Positions 52,280-61,041 of a stretch of 64,000 nucleotides of DNA are shown here, piece after piece; the stretch's first letter is position 1; each line of letters opens with the position of its first letter. The DNA is from Lewinella sp. IMCC34191 (GTDB lineage: Bacteria > Bacteroidota > Bacteroidia > Chitinophagales > Saprospiraceae). The notes under the pieces were generated by a model. That model searched no databases and was not told the origin of the DNA. It saw nothing but the letters and a program-made list of their open reading frames with translations. Both the position numbers and the translations under genes were made by a program. Location: positions 1-64,000 of the forward strand of contig NZ_QNQZ01000003.1 in NCBI RefSeq assembly GCF_003390935.1, in the 5' to 3' direction.

Positions 52280-52390
52280 TTAGTGGGCGGGAGTTCCGAT
52301 TCCGGTGATAAGACGGTAGGCAGTATAAAGAATCAGAGCCAGCGTGGCCAGAATCAGCATACATATTAATGCCAGGGCGAAGAAGTCCAT
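52280..52390 (-). CDS. 36-residue single-pass membrane protein
   Basis: ATG at 52390, TAA at 52280-52282. The product is M-D-F-F then a strongly hydrophobic helix (ALALICMLILATLALILYTA), a basic Tyr-Arg pair, and a short tail (LITGIGTPAH). This is the layout of small membrane subunits or regulators such as KdpF or CydX, though no partner complex is encoded nearby. It has a terminator downstream and an AT-rich palindrome upstream, and it fills an otherwise empty 470-bp gap. Too short for routine gene callers. Confidence 0.6.
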   Translation of the reverse strand: MDFFALALICMLILATLALILYTAYRLITGIGTPAH

Positions 52391-52411
52391 AGGGTAAGAA
52401 TTTAGTGCTAG

Positions 52412-52467
52412 TGTAAAAATCAGTATAATATACGAAATTTTCAGGATTTCGCATAATAATTTTTACA
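52412..52467. repeat. 56-bp AT-rich nested inverted repeat
   Basis: Outer arms TGTAAAAAT (52412-52420) and ATTTTTACA (52459-52467); inner arms CGAAAT (52433-52438) and ATTTCG (52446-52451); partial complementarity between them (TATAATATA / CATAATA). It is 22 bp upstream of the 36-residue gene and between divergent transcription units. It could be an operator or promoter region. Confidence 0.6.
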
Positions 52468-52536
52468 TTAATACGATGCACCTTGTTTTATACCGTTTGG
52501 ACGACCAGCGTTCTGGTGCGCCGACACCCTCCTACC

Positions 52537-54378
52537 TCATCGTTTGATGACCCGCCGTTGCTCCTCCCCCAGATAAAAGAAATACACGCCCGCCGGCAGT
52601 CGGCTCATGTCTACTTCGAGCCTGCCGTTGCCTGGGATAAGCACCACCTTCTCCGTGATCGGGCGCCCCATGCCGTCATACAGGGCAGGACGCAGATCGG
52701 AAAGCGCCTCGCTCTCTACGTAAAATACTTCTCGTACGGGGTTCGGATAAAGGCGTAGACCCGGATTCTCCGATAGCAGCACGTGTCTGACCTCGGAGTA
52801 GCGCCGGGTACCGTCGAGGTCAATTAAGCCTACTCGATAGTACCAGCTCCCCCTTTGGGACAACCGGTCTTCAAAATGGTAACGGTGATGGCCACCTTCG
52901 GTCGTACCACCGGGCACGAACCCTACGTTTCGCCAGTCAAAGCCGTCCGAAGAGCGATGAACCTCATATCCGGAAACGGCCGTTTCGTTCCGAACTTCCC
53001 ACTCCAATTGTATGGCACGATCAGCTACGGCTTCCACTTCGAATCGTTCCATGTCCACGGGTAGCACCCCACTGGCATCGAAGGACAATACCCCCACCGT
53101 CATGCGGCTCCCGTCCAGGTGACCCGTTACGGCGCTGAGCGCGTACGTGTCGCCTCCGGCATGGGTGACGCCCGCGATGGGAGACTCGTCGGAGAAGAAC
53201 CCATCGTTATTCGTATCGATGATAAGCGCCAGCTTGCCCGCCTCCCCCGGATCATAGCCAGGTAGTTCAAATGACACGTCTATTGCGCCAACCGATACCG
53301 GTGTGTAGGTCAGATTGGTTTCACTGATTCGCCAGGTTCGATCGAGCAACGCTTCGGTGACGGCTGGGAGGTCGGAAGTACGACTAAAGGTCAGCGCCCC
53401 GCCGTCGTGCCCCCAAATCAGGTATTCGTCTACATCCAGATCGTCCGGATTCTTTACGGTAAGGACACCTGAACCTTGGGCCTCGGTGATCGCGGTTGCC
53501 GCATCCATACGTCCGATACCCGCGATGTCAAAGTCAAAATCGCCTTGCGCGGGATCGTCCTGTTTGTACACATCGGTCGTAGTTAGTGACAAACCATACT
53601 TACCGGCGAGATAATTATTGACCAGCAATCGCTCCAGGTCGTTGACGGCGTAGTTGAAGTGGATGACTTCGGCGTAGTCCGCTGCAATGTATCCCCGGTA
53701 GTTGTTGTTCAGCGCTCCGATCGTCAGAACCTGGTTGCTGTTCGGTAGCGAAGCGCTGCTTTCACGAAAGGATAGCTTATGCGAGTCATCTTTGTACATG
53801 GTCGACCGAGATGCTTCCGGTCGGCTCCCGTCAAAATCCCAGCTGAGCAGGTAATTCTCGTTGTTCTGAAAGGTTACCGACGACAGTGCGGTACGGTTGT
53901 TTTGGGTGTGCACGTCAAGGTTCATCTTTTGACCCGTCCAAAAAAACCAGGTGTAGGCATACTCGATATCGGTAGTGTAGGTGATCCGCTTACCCAGGAT
54001 CCCCTTCGGATCATTGCCCAGGTTGTACGGACGAATCACGACGAAATAGCTGATGCTGCTGGTATTGTCTAAAATGTCGACATCGTCAACGAGCAGACGA
54101 TCGTCAACACCGTCAAGACGAACGATCGGCATACCGTTAAGCGCACTCGTGGTATGATACACCGGACGCTGCACCGCGGTATCCTGCCGGGCGTGGTTGT
54201 CGTTGCCTGACAGATCTGCCCAGTCAGTTAGTACATCCCCTTCGGCTAGGTCCAAGGCATCGGTGCGCAGCCACAATCCGTTAGTCGCGGCGTTTCCTAC
54301 CCCTCCCGGGCCCGTTTGAGCAAATAAGGTGGTGAAATACAGAAAAGCTCCCAACCAGAGAGCGGTCGATCTGAGCAT
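52537..54378 (-). CDS. LamG-like surface protein with T9SS sorting domain
   Basis: 613 residues. Signal peptide (STALWLGAFLYFTTLFAQ). A concanavalin/LamG-type domain (~25-240: GLWLRTDALDLAEGDVLTDW, ADLSGNDNHARQ, FVVIRPYNLG, YAEVIHFNYAVNDLERLLVN), a middle beta region with ITEAQGSGVLTV and a calcium-like DTNNDGFFSDES, an FN3-like segment (VEAVADRAIQLEWEVRNETA) and a type A sorting tail (LRLYPNPVREVFYVESE ... GVYFFYL). Exported by the type IX system. Binding target unknown. Confidence 0.86.
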   Translation of the reverse strand: MLRSTALWLGAFLYFTTLFAQTGPGGVGNAATNGLWLRTDALDLAEGDVLTDWADLSGNDNHARQDTAVQRPVYHTTSALNGMPIVRLDGVDDRLLVDDVDILDNTSSISYFVVIRPYNLGNDPKGILGKRITYTTDIEYAYTWFFWTGQKMNLDVHTQNNRTALSSVTFQNNENYLLSWDFDGSRPEASRSTMYKDDSHKLSFRESSASLPNSNQVLTIGALNNNYRGYIAADYAEVIHFNYAVNDLERLLVNNYLAGKYGLSLTTTDVYKQDDPAQGDFDFDIAGIGRMDAATAITEAQGSGVLTVKNPDDLDVDEYLIWGHDGGALTFSRTSDLPAVTEALLDRTWRISETNLTYTPVSVGAIDVSFELPGYDPGEAGKLALIIDTNNDGFFSDESPIAGVTHAGGDTYALSAVTGHLDGSRMTVGVLSFDASGVLPVDMERFEVEAVADRAIQLEWEVRNETAVSGYEVHRSSDGFDWRNVGFVPGGTTEGGHHRYHFEDRLSQRGSWYYRVGLIDLDGTRRYSEVRHVLLSENPGLRLYPNPVREVFYVESEALSDLRPALYDGMGRPITEKVVLIPGNGRLEVDMSRLPAGVYFFYLGEEQRRVIKR

Positions 54379-54416
54379 GCTATTGGTCTGTCAGTGTCCT
54401 AAATCAAGGCTCATCC

Positions 54417-54448
54417 GGACGAAAGGCGGCCAAATAACCGCCTGTCCG
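54417..54448. repeat. intergenic hairpin
   Basis: GGAC / GTCC outside AGGCGG (54424-54429) and CCGCCT (54438-54443), loop CCAAATAA. It lies between divergent genes (gap 54379-54636, no gene). No T-run, so not a typical terminator. Confidence 0.4.
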
Positions 54449-54636
54449 AATCCAAACGACCGATCTCTACTCCGCCTAATCCGGAAGTAGAATGATCGCT
54501 GGAACGCCTATGAATAGCAACGCCAGCCCGGCAAAAAATGTATACTGTTAACGCCGAATTGGTAAGCTGAGCGGCCGGTGCAACCAATCGCAAGCCCACC
54601 CGTTTAACAACTTTCCCCACCACAACTAAGCTATCT

Positions 54637-56118
54637 ATGGCCCAGGCCAAAACTCTCGGTGAGCTGAAAGCGAGCGGATACACGCCCCGCACGGTCAAGC
54701 AGGAACTCCGCGACAACTTAATATCCCGTCTAAAGAATAAAGAAACCGTATTCCCCGGCATTATTGGTTTCGACGATACGGTACTGCCAGATATACAGCG
54801 GGCTATTCTGAGCCGGCATAGCATTCTGCTCCTCGGTTTGCGTGGTCAGGCTAAAACCCGCATCGCCCGCCTGCTGGTCAATCTGCTGGATGAATACGTC
54901 CCCGTCGTGGCCGGCAGTGAGCTGAACGATGATCCACTGCAGCCCATTAGCCGTTCTTCCGCCGACCTGATCAAGGAAATGGGTGACAATACACCCATCG
55001 ACTGGTGGCACCGCGAAGACCGCTACGTCGAGAAGCTGGCTACCCCGGACGTGTCCGTGGCCGACCTGATTGGCGACGTCGATCCCATCAAGGCCGCCAC
55101 GCTGAAATTGACCTATGCCGACGAACGGGTCATTCACTACGGCCTCGTACCCCGTGCCCACCGGGCCATCTTCGTAATCAACGAACTTCCCGATCTCCAG
55201 GCCCGTATCCAGGTTTCGCTCTTCAATATCTTACAGGAAGGGGATATCCAGATTCGTGGGTTCAAGCTTCGCCTGCCGCTCGATATTCAGTTCCTATTCA
55301 CCGCTAACCCGGAAGATTACACGAACCGGGGCAGTATTATCACGCCGCTCAAGGACCGGATCGAAAGCCAGATCCTGACGCACTACCCCAAAACCTTGGA
55401 GGTTGCCCGCGCCATTACCAGCCAGGAAGCGACGCTGACCGACGAACAAGCTAACCTGGTCGACGTACCGGAGTTGCTCAAAGTGATGCTGGAACAGCTG
55501 TCGTTTGCCGCCAGGGAAAGCGAGTACATCGACGAAAAGTCCGGCGTATCCGCCCGCCTAAGTATCACCGCGTTGGAGAATCTTGTCTCCACCGCCGAGC
55601 GGCGTGCACTCATCAACGGTGACGATCACACAGTGGCCCGCATTACCGATTTCTGGGGCGTCGTCCCGGCCATTACCGGTAAAGTGGAGCTGGTCTACGA
55701 GGGCGAGCAGGAGGGTGCCTACGGGGTTGCCATGAAACTGCTGAGCAAGTCCATCCGGACCAGCTTCCTCGCCCACTTCCCCGATCCATCGGAGGTATCC
55801 GCTGACGGCCGCTCGGAAAGCGACCCATACGGGATCATCCGCGCTTACTTCAGCGGCGGGAACGTGGTGGAACTGCTCAACGACGGCAGCAACGCAGAAT
55901 ACCGTAAAGCCCTGGACAAGGTTGCCGGCCTGCGCAAATTCGTCGAGAGCCATATTGAAGAAAACCTGACCGACACCGAAATCTACCTTTATATGGAGCT
56001 GGTGTTGCAAGGACTCGCCGAAATGGAGGTACTGAATAAGGAGGCCCTGAACAATAGTCTAAACTTTAGGGACATCCTCGCCGATATGTTTGGGAACGAC
56101 GACCTGGATTTCAGGTAG
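54637..56118 (+). CDS. MoxR/magnesium chelatase-like AAA+ ATPase
   Basis: 493 residues. Walker A is GLRGQAKT (67-74), the atypical form of Mg-chelatase relatives. Walker B reads FVINEL (179-184), Asn in place of the usual Asp, with the catalytic Glu kept. Sensor 1 is QFLFTANPEDYTNRG, with an IITPLKDRIESQI arginine-finger block. Residues ~290-493 are helical. The family normally works with a VWA-domain protein encoded next to it; none is seen. Followed by the lactonase gene after 15 bp. The substrate is unknown. Confidence 0.83.
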   Translation: MAQAKTLGELKASGYTPRTVKQELRDNLISRLKNKETVFPGIIGFDDTVLPDIQRAILSRHSILLLGLRGQAKTRIARLLVNLLDEYVPVVAGSELNDDPLQPISRSSADLIKEMGDNTPIDWWHREDRYVEKLATPDVSVADLIGDVDPIKAATLKLTYADERVIHYGLVPRAHRAIFVINELPDLQARIQVSLFNILQEGDIQIRGFKLRLPLDIQFLFTANPEDYTNRGSIITPLKDRIESQILTHYPKTLEVARAITSQEATLTDEQANLVDVPELLKVMLEQLSFAARESEYIDEKSGVSARLSITALENLVSTAERRALINGDDHTVARITDFWGVVPAITGKVELVYEGEQEGAYGVAMKLLSKSIRTSFLAHFPDPSEVSADGRSESDPYGIIRAYFSGGNVVELLNDGSNAEYRKALDKVAGLRKFVESHIEENLTDTEIYLYMELVLQGLAEMEVLNKEALNNSLNFRDILADMFGNDDLDFR

Positions 56119-56133
56119 TCACAAACCAGATAC

Positions 56134-57192
56134 ATGCTGTTACTCGTAGGCGCCTACACCATCGATATGGGAGAAGATGCTCCGGGCCGGGCCCGGGGCA
56201 TCAGTGCCTATGACTTTTCACCCAAGATGGGTTTACTGGAATACTGCGGCTTTACCGAGGAAGTCAACCCCAGCTATCTCGTCGTCGACGATAACAACCA
56301 TGTCGTCTATTCCGTCCGGGAGTGCCCGGAAGAGGACGGCGCTGCGGTGGCGGCCTACCGGATGAAACGCGGGGCCCGTCGATCCGTAGTCTTCGATTTC
56401 CTGGGCGATGTCTCCTTACACGGTGATCATCCCTGCCACCTGACCAAGGTCGATCAAACACTCGTGGTAAGCTGCTACAGCAGCGGTTCCGTGCACGTTA
56501 TCGAACTCGAGGAGGACGGAAAACTGGGCAAATACCTACAGCGCGTCGATCTCAACGATGGAGATAAGCAGGCGCACGCCCACTGTGCAGCCTACGATAA
56601 GCCCCGCAATCGCCTGTACGTATGTGACCTGGGCAGCGACAAACTGCGGACCTACGACCGGCATCCCGACGGTAGTCTAGCCGAAATGACGGACTACGCC
56701 CTATCCTTTAGTGCGGACTCCGGTCCACGGCACTGCGTCCTTCACCCGGGTGGCGACCATTTACTGGTCAACTGCGAATTCCGGGGCCGCGTAGCCGTAT
56801 TTGATTTACGCGGCGACGGTCCGAAGGAAGTTACCAATGTGCCCGCCCTTCCGCAACGAGCGGTGGACGGGGCAAGCGGTGCGGCCATTCGTGTAGACCG
56901 GCGTGGAAAGAACGTCTACATCAGCGAGCGGAATTACAGCGTCATCAGCACGCTTCGGCTGGACGTGGAAGACGATTCCGTCAAACTCTTTACCCGCGAT
57001 ACTTATCCAAGCGGAGGCGTTCGCCCGCGGGATATCTCCCTGTCTCCGGACGGCAACTGGTTGCTTTCGGCCAACCTCAAGGACCACAGCATTGGCGTCT
57101 TCCGCATCGGAGCTGGCGGGGCCTTACAGCTTCAGCGGGTCATCCGCAAAATCAAAAGCCCTACTTGCCTTGCCTGGATGTCGGGGATATAG
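56134..57192 (+). CDS. lactonase-family beta-propeller protein
   Basis: 352 residues, no signal peptide. Seven-bladed propeller of the 6-phosphogluconolactonase/carboxymuconate cyclase family (PF10282): VNPSYLVVDDNNHVVYSVRE, DHPCHLTKVDQTLVVSCYSS, AHAHCAAYDKPRNRLYVCDL, SGPRHCVLHPGGDHLLVNCE, RPRDISLSPDGNWLLSANLK. It may hydrolyse 6-phosphogluconolactone, but many members have other or unknown roles. Same strand as the AAA+ gene. Its stop abuts the convergent kinase stop with no gap. Confidence 0.87.
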   Translation: MLLLVGAYTIDMGEDAPGRARGISAYDFSPKMGLLEYCGFTEEVNPSYLVVDDNNHVVYSVRECPEEDGAAVAAYRMKRGARRSVVFDFLGDVSLHGDHPCHLTKVDQTLVVSCYSSGSVHVIELEEDGKLGKYLQRVDLNDGDKQAHAHCAAYDKPRNRLYVCDLGSDKLRTYDRHPDGSLAEMTDYALSFSADSGPRHCVLHPGGDHLLVNCEFRGRVAVFDLRGDGPKEVTNVPALPQRAVDGASGAAIRVDRRGKNVYISERNYSVISTLRLDVEDDSVKLFTRDTYPSGGVRPRDISLSPDGNWLLSANLKDHSIGVFRIGAGGALQLQRVIRKIKSPTCLAWMSGI

Positions 57193-60100
57193 TTAAGTCA
57201 GGCGACGCATGCGTAGCGTCAGTGTATATCCGGAGCGGTCGTCAATGGTCAGTTCCGCCCGCAATCGCTGGGCGCGCATACGCATATTGTCCTTGCCCTG
57301 GCCGGTCTTCGGGGTAAAGCGATTACTGGAGTACGTCGGGTTTTCCTCCTTCTTCTTCCCCGATCCATTGTCTCGGATAAACATCTCGAAGGTCTGGGCA
57401 TACTGCTCCAGTTCGATCTCCACGTAGGTCGCGTCGCTATGCCGGGCAATGTTATTGACCGCTTCCTTATAGATGAAGTACAGATCCTGGCGGATATTCC
57501 CGGCTAGTTCTTGCTCGATGACGAATCCGGAAGCGCGAAAGTCATAGCGGATATCCAGTGGAAGCAATACCTCGTCCGCATGTTCCTGCATACGCTGCAG
57601 CAGGTTCCCTACGTTGTCGCGCCGACTGTCGATGCTCCAGATGACGTCGCTCATCTTGGACATGGCGTTACGTCCCGCTTCGCCTACGGTCTGCAAGCGC
57701 ATGCGCAGTTTTTCATCCTCGGTTCGGTGTTGGAGTAGTTCTGCCTGGAGCGTGATCCCCGCCAGCAATCCACTTACCTCGTCGTGAATATCGCTGGAAA
57801 GCTGCGTCCGCAATTGCTCGTTACGGAGCCGCTCGCGAAGCTTCGCCTGTAGGACGAAAAAGAAGAGGCCGACGATGACCGTCGCAATCACGAATTGAAA
57901 CCAGGTTTTCTCGATCAGGTACTGGCGAACGCGGATCGGCAAGCTTAGATAATCCTCCCCGTAGTTTCCGTTCGCTCCCGCCGCCTGCACCATCAACGTG
58001 TACTGTCCGGAGGGTAGGTTGTTATACCGTACGGTACGTTCGTTTCGTAATTCCTGCCAGTCTTCGTTAAAACCGTCCAGCTTTACCCGGAACTGGGTCA
58101 GGCTGGGATGCTGCCCCACGGGCAGGGCAAAGGATACGGCAATACTCTTCTCACTGGCCAGCACCGTGATGTCTTCCTGCTTGTCGAGATTGCGTACGAT
58201 CGTCCTGGTCTCGCCACGTCCGTAGATGATGATTTCGGTGAGCATGACGTCCGAGCCCGCACTTTGGGCACTCAGATCGTCGTCGCGGAAAACGGAGAGC
58301 CCGTTGTCCCCCCCGAAGAAGTACCGCCCGCTATTATCCCGCAGGGCACAGAAAGGGTTGAAATCGTCGTTGATGAGCCCATCCTCTTCGTAGTAGCGAC
58401 GGAAAGTACCGTTATCCGGATCTTTGGGTATGTGGACAAGGCCATTTCGGGTGGATAACCAGTAACCCCCGGTGGAATCCGGCACGACTCCCACCACGTC
58501 GTTGGAACTCAGTCCATCCTGTCGCTCGTAGCGGTTCAGCGTGCTGTCGATGGAATTGTACACCCGCAGTCCGGAATCCGTACCCAGCCACCAGCGGGCA
58601 CCGGTGTCCTCGTAAATCGAGTTGATGGTGATGGCGGTAAAAGCTACTTCGGCCGACTCACCCGTAGTCTGAAATATCTTGTACGACTGGGTGGCACCCG
58701 TCAACGGATCGTGACCGATCAATCCCTGATTACGTGTTCCCAACAGTAACTCTCCGGTTCGCGAATACACCAGGTAATTGATGCGTACCTGGTCCAGTAA
58801 ACGCTCCGTCTCGTCAGCATCGTGCAGACGCTCGAAGGCACGTACTTGCGGGTCGAAGGCCAGAAGCTTGCCCCCACCCGAATCCGAAGCGCCGAGATAG
58901 AGTTTGCCGTCCGGGGCAATGGTAACACACGACAGGGAAGAAGAAGATGAATAGGTCGTGGTTATCCCGCTAGCCACATCATAGCGGTAGAGCACGTGCC
59001 CCCTCGCGTAACCGGTGGGTTCGGCCAGCCCCCATATGGCATTCCGGGGCCGGTCGAAGATCAGCTGCCGGTTATTCCGTAACGCCACCGGCGTACCGGT
59101 AGAATCAACAAGGGGCAGCCGCTTAAGAATGTACGCGCCGCGTTCCATCGTATGCACCATACCGTTACTCTGCGAGATGTATACGGTACCATCCGCATCC
59201 TCGGTGATGCCGCCTATGGCTGTCTGGTACATATCGCCTTCCTTGTTATCCAGAAAGTTTCGGATGGATTTTACGGGCCGCCCAGTTACCCCCAACCCCT
59301 CGCGGAGCCCCAGGTAAACGGTTTCATTGAAGTCCTTGGCGGCTACGCTGCTGACGTAGCGGTCAATCGGGAGTTCGCGTTCGAATAAGCCGAAGTTTCC
59401 CGCGGTATCCACCAGGTAGTATTCGTCGGGGTATTTCTTACCGAGGATGTCTTCCGTCCCGACAAACAGTAACTGCCCGAGACCGTCCTTAAAGACGTTC
59501 ATATAGCGCAGCCCACCATCCAGCTTGTTGACAGGAACGGCCCGCCCCCGCCGGTCGGGATCGTACCGATAGATCGGAAAACCATCGCGGAAGCTGAGGT
59601 ATACCGTGCCATCATTCGCCTCCTCCATCACGTAGAAGGTACGCTGACTTGAAAGTCGGGGAAACAAGGTATTCAGCAGCTTACCGTGGGCACTGATGTG
59701 GCGAAAACCCCGGTCCTCATCGTAGAGGATAAACTGGCCGTTGCTGAGCGGTTTTAGTTCCACCCGCGGCGAAACGCTGTTCCAGACATCGGTTGTATCC
59801 CGGAAGACGACCTGAAATCCGGTCGACGTGTATTCATAGAGGACCGTGCCCTGATCTCCTATCGTGACGATGAAGGTCCTGCCCAGTGCATCCGTTTCGA
59901 TAGCCCGTGGATAACCCTCCACCCCGGTACTGGGCAGCAGGCGTACCTGTTCAATACTGAAATCACGCGGATCGAAGCGATCGAAGACCGCGTAGGATTT
60001 GGTATACGTCAGGATAAGCCGACCGTCATTGGCGGCACTAACCGAAGCGATCGATCCGTAACTGAGGCCCGGTTTTTCCCGCGTGGTCTGCCCGAACGAC

Positions 60101-60294
60101 AGGAAGGAATGGCCGTCAAATCGGTTCAGTCCGTCGAGCGTGGCCACCCATAGATAGCCGTCATTACCGATATGTAACTCGCTGATATCACGGGTAGACA
60201 AGCCATCCGTCATCGTGAAATACTCGATACGCAAGGCCTGCCCGCTCAGACAGCTACCCCAGGCGGCTAACAGGATGGGTAGCCAGATTTTCAC
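57193..60294 (-). CDS. two-component sensor with propeller ligand domain
   Basis: About 1033 residues from a GTG at 60294 that begins a signal peptide (KIWLPILLAAWGSCLSGQ). Periplasmic: two 7-bladed propellers of Reg_prop repeats (DGLSTRDISELHIGNDGYLW near the start; DGLSSNDVVGVVPDSTGGYW in the middle) and a Y_Y_Y domain (LRNERTVRYNNLPSGQYTLM). One membrane helix (FQFVIATVIVGLFFFVLQA) about 215 residues from the end, then a HisKA_3 dimerisation region with SSDIHDEVSGLLAGI and a HATPase (EAVNNIARHS, DNGSG). Unlike hybrid versions there is no receiver or AraC domain. No response regulator is adjacent. An ATG at 60384 adds 30 residues before the signal peptide and is less likely. Confidence 0.88.
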   Translation of the reverse strand: MKIWLPILLAAWGSCLSGQALRIEYFTMTDGLSTRDISELHIGNDGYLWVATLDGLNRFDGHSFLSFGQTTREKPGLSYGSIASVSAANDGRLILTYTKSYAVFDRFDPRDFSIEQVRLLPSTGVEGYPRAIETDALGRTFIVTIGDQGTVLYEYTSTGFQVVFRDTTDVWNSVSPRVELKPLSNGQFILYDEDRGFRHISAHGKLLNTLFPRLSSQRTFYVMEEANDGTVYLSFRDGFPIYRYDPDRRGRAVPVNKLDGGLRYMNVFKDGLGQLLFVGTEDILGKKYPDEYYLVDTAGNFGLFERELPIDRYVSSVAAKDFNETVYLGLREGLGVTGRPVKSIRNFLDNKEGDMYQTAIGGITEDADGTVYISQSNGMVHTMERGAYILKRLPLVDSTGTPVALRNNRQLIFDRPRNAIWGLAEPTGYARGHVLYRYDVASGITTTYSSSSSLSCVTIAPDGKLYLGASDSGGGKLLAFDPQVRAFERLHDADETERLLDQVRINYLVYSRTGELLLGTRNQGLIGHDPLTGATQSYKIFQTTGESAEVAFTAITINSIYEDTGARWWLGTDSGLRVYNSIDSTLNRYERQDGLSSNDVVGVVPDSTGGYWLSTRNGLVHIPKDPDNGTFRRYYEEDGLINDDFNPFCALRDNSGRYFFGGDNGLSVFRDDDLSAQSAGSDVMLTEIIIYGRGETRTIVRNLDKQEDITVLASEKSIAVSFALPVGQHPSLTQFRVKLDGFNEDWQELRNERTVRYNNLPSGQYTLMVQAAGANGNYGEDYLSLPIRVRQYLIEKTWFQFVIATVIVGLFFFVLQAKLRERLRNEQLRTQLSSDIHDEVSGLLAGITLQAELLQHRTEDEKLRMRLQTVGEAGRNAMSKMSDVIWSIDSRRDNVGNLLQRMQEHADEVLLPLDIRYDFRASGFVIEQELAGNIRQDLYFIYKEAVNNIARHSDATYVEIELEQYAQTFEMFIRDNGSGKKKEENPTYSSNRFTPKTGQGKDNMRMRAQRLRAELTIDDRSGYTLTLRMRRLT

Positions 60295-60392
60295 GGTGCG
60301 TCTAAGGATTAGGTGATACAAGGAAACGGATTGCACGAGAGACAAGTTATACACAAGGTAATTCTTGTCCGGGGCTACCACCAATTTATGCC

Positions 60393-60965
60393 TCAGAATG
60401 TCAGAAGTAACCCTAATCCGTCGCCCCCGCCACCCAGCAGCAGCCTATAGTCGGCATCGTGCCGTTGCGCGATCAGGTAGTTCGCTACGTCGAAGAGAAA
60501 GAGGAAGCCCCCCTGCAGGATAATACTGCGTCCGTGGCCCTTCAACCGGTTCGCATCCGCATCCGGCCGCCGCGACCGTTCCATCAGGTAAAGGCCGCCG
60601 AGTACGTAGCCGACATCAAGCCCCGCATTAAAGAGAAGAATTTTCTGGAAGCTGCCATTCTCCTGCAACCCATCAATTGCCGTTCCGGCGGCTTCCCCCA
60701 GCGTGAAATAACTCAGCCCGGCGATACTGAGATTGACCACGTTCCAGATCGCATTCATCTCGTGGAAGCGCCGGGTACTCCCCTCCGTCCGGCTCCTCAG
60801 GGCCATCCCCAAACCGATATTGCCGACTGCCCAACCGCCAAGCACGAGCATGGCCTTGCGCTGATGCTCCAGGCGCGCGTTTTCTACCTCCGGGAGGCTA
60901 AGGGTTTGCGCCGGAGCGCAGGTAGTAAGCAAAATCGTGAAGAGTAAGGTCGCAACGTATTTCAT
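60393..60965 (-). CDS. membrane protein of unknown function (DUF6992-like)
   Basis: 190 residues, start ATG at 60965. A signal peptide (YVATLLFTILLTTCAPAQ), then four membrane helices (KAMLVLGGWAVGNIGLGMAL; NVVNLSIAGLSYFTLG; ILLFNAGLDVGYVLGGLYLM; IILQGGFLFLFDVANYLIA) with short charged loops. I recognise the FHEMNAIWNVVN pattern from uncharacterised Bacteroidota proteins only. It starts 98 nt upstream of the kinase and on the same strand. The signal-peptide codons contain copy 8 of the dispersed element (60912-60924). Confidence 0.75.
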   Translation of the reverse strand: MKYVATLLFTILLTTCAPAQTLSLPEVENARLEHQRKAMLVLGGWAVGNIGLGMALRSRTEGSTRRFHEMNAIWNVVNLSIAGLSYFTLGEAAGTAIDGLQENGSFQKILLFNAGLDVGYVLGGLYLMERSRRPDADANRLKGHGRSIILQGGFLFLFDVANYLIAQRHDADYRLLLGGGGDGLGLLLTF

Positions 60966-61041
60966 GCTTCGGTCAGTGGTCGGCCCGCTGTCCAAACCCG
61001 GGCCGGGCTAATTGGTTGTTAGGGCACGCTTCCCACCATTT

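Noticed and set aside
54411-54824. 137-codon minus-strand frame
   Set aside because: Half of it is antisense to the AAA+ gene start and the rest is Ser/Arg-rich with no family likeness.
60295-60384. 30-residue N-terminal extension of the sensor kinase from an ATG
   Set aside because: It would precede a complete signal peptide; the GTG at 60294 starts the signal peptide directly.
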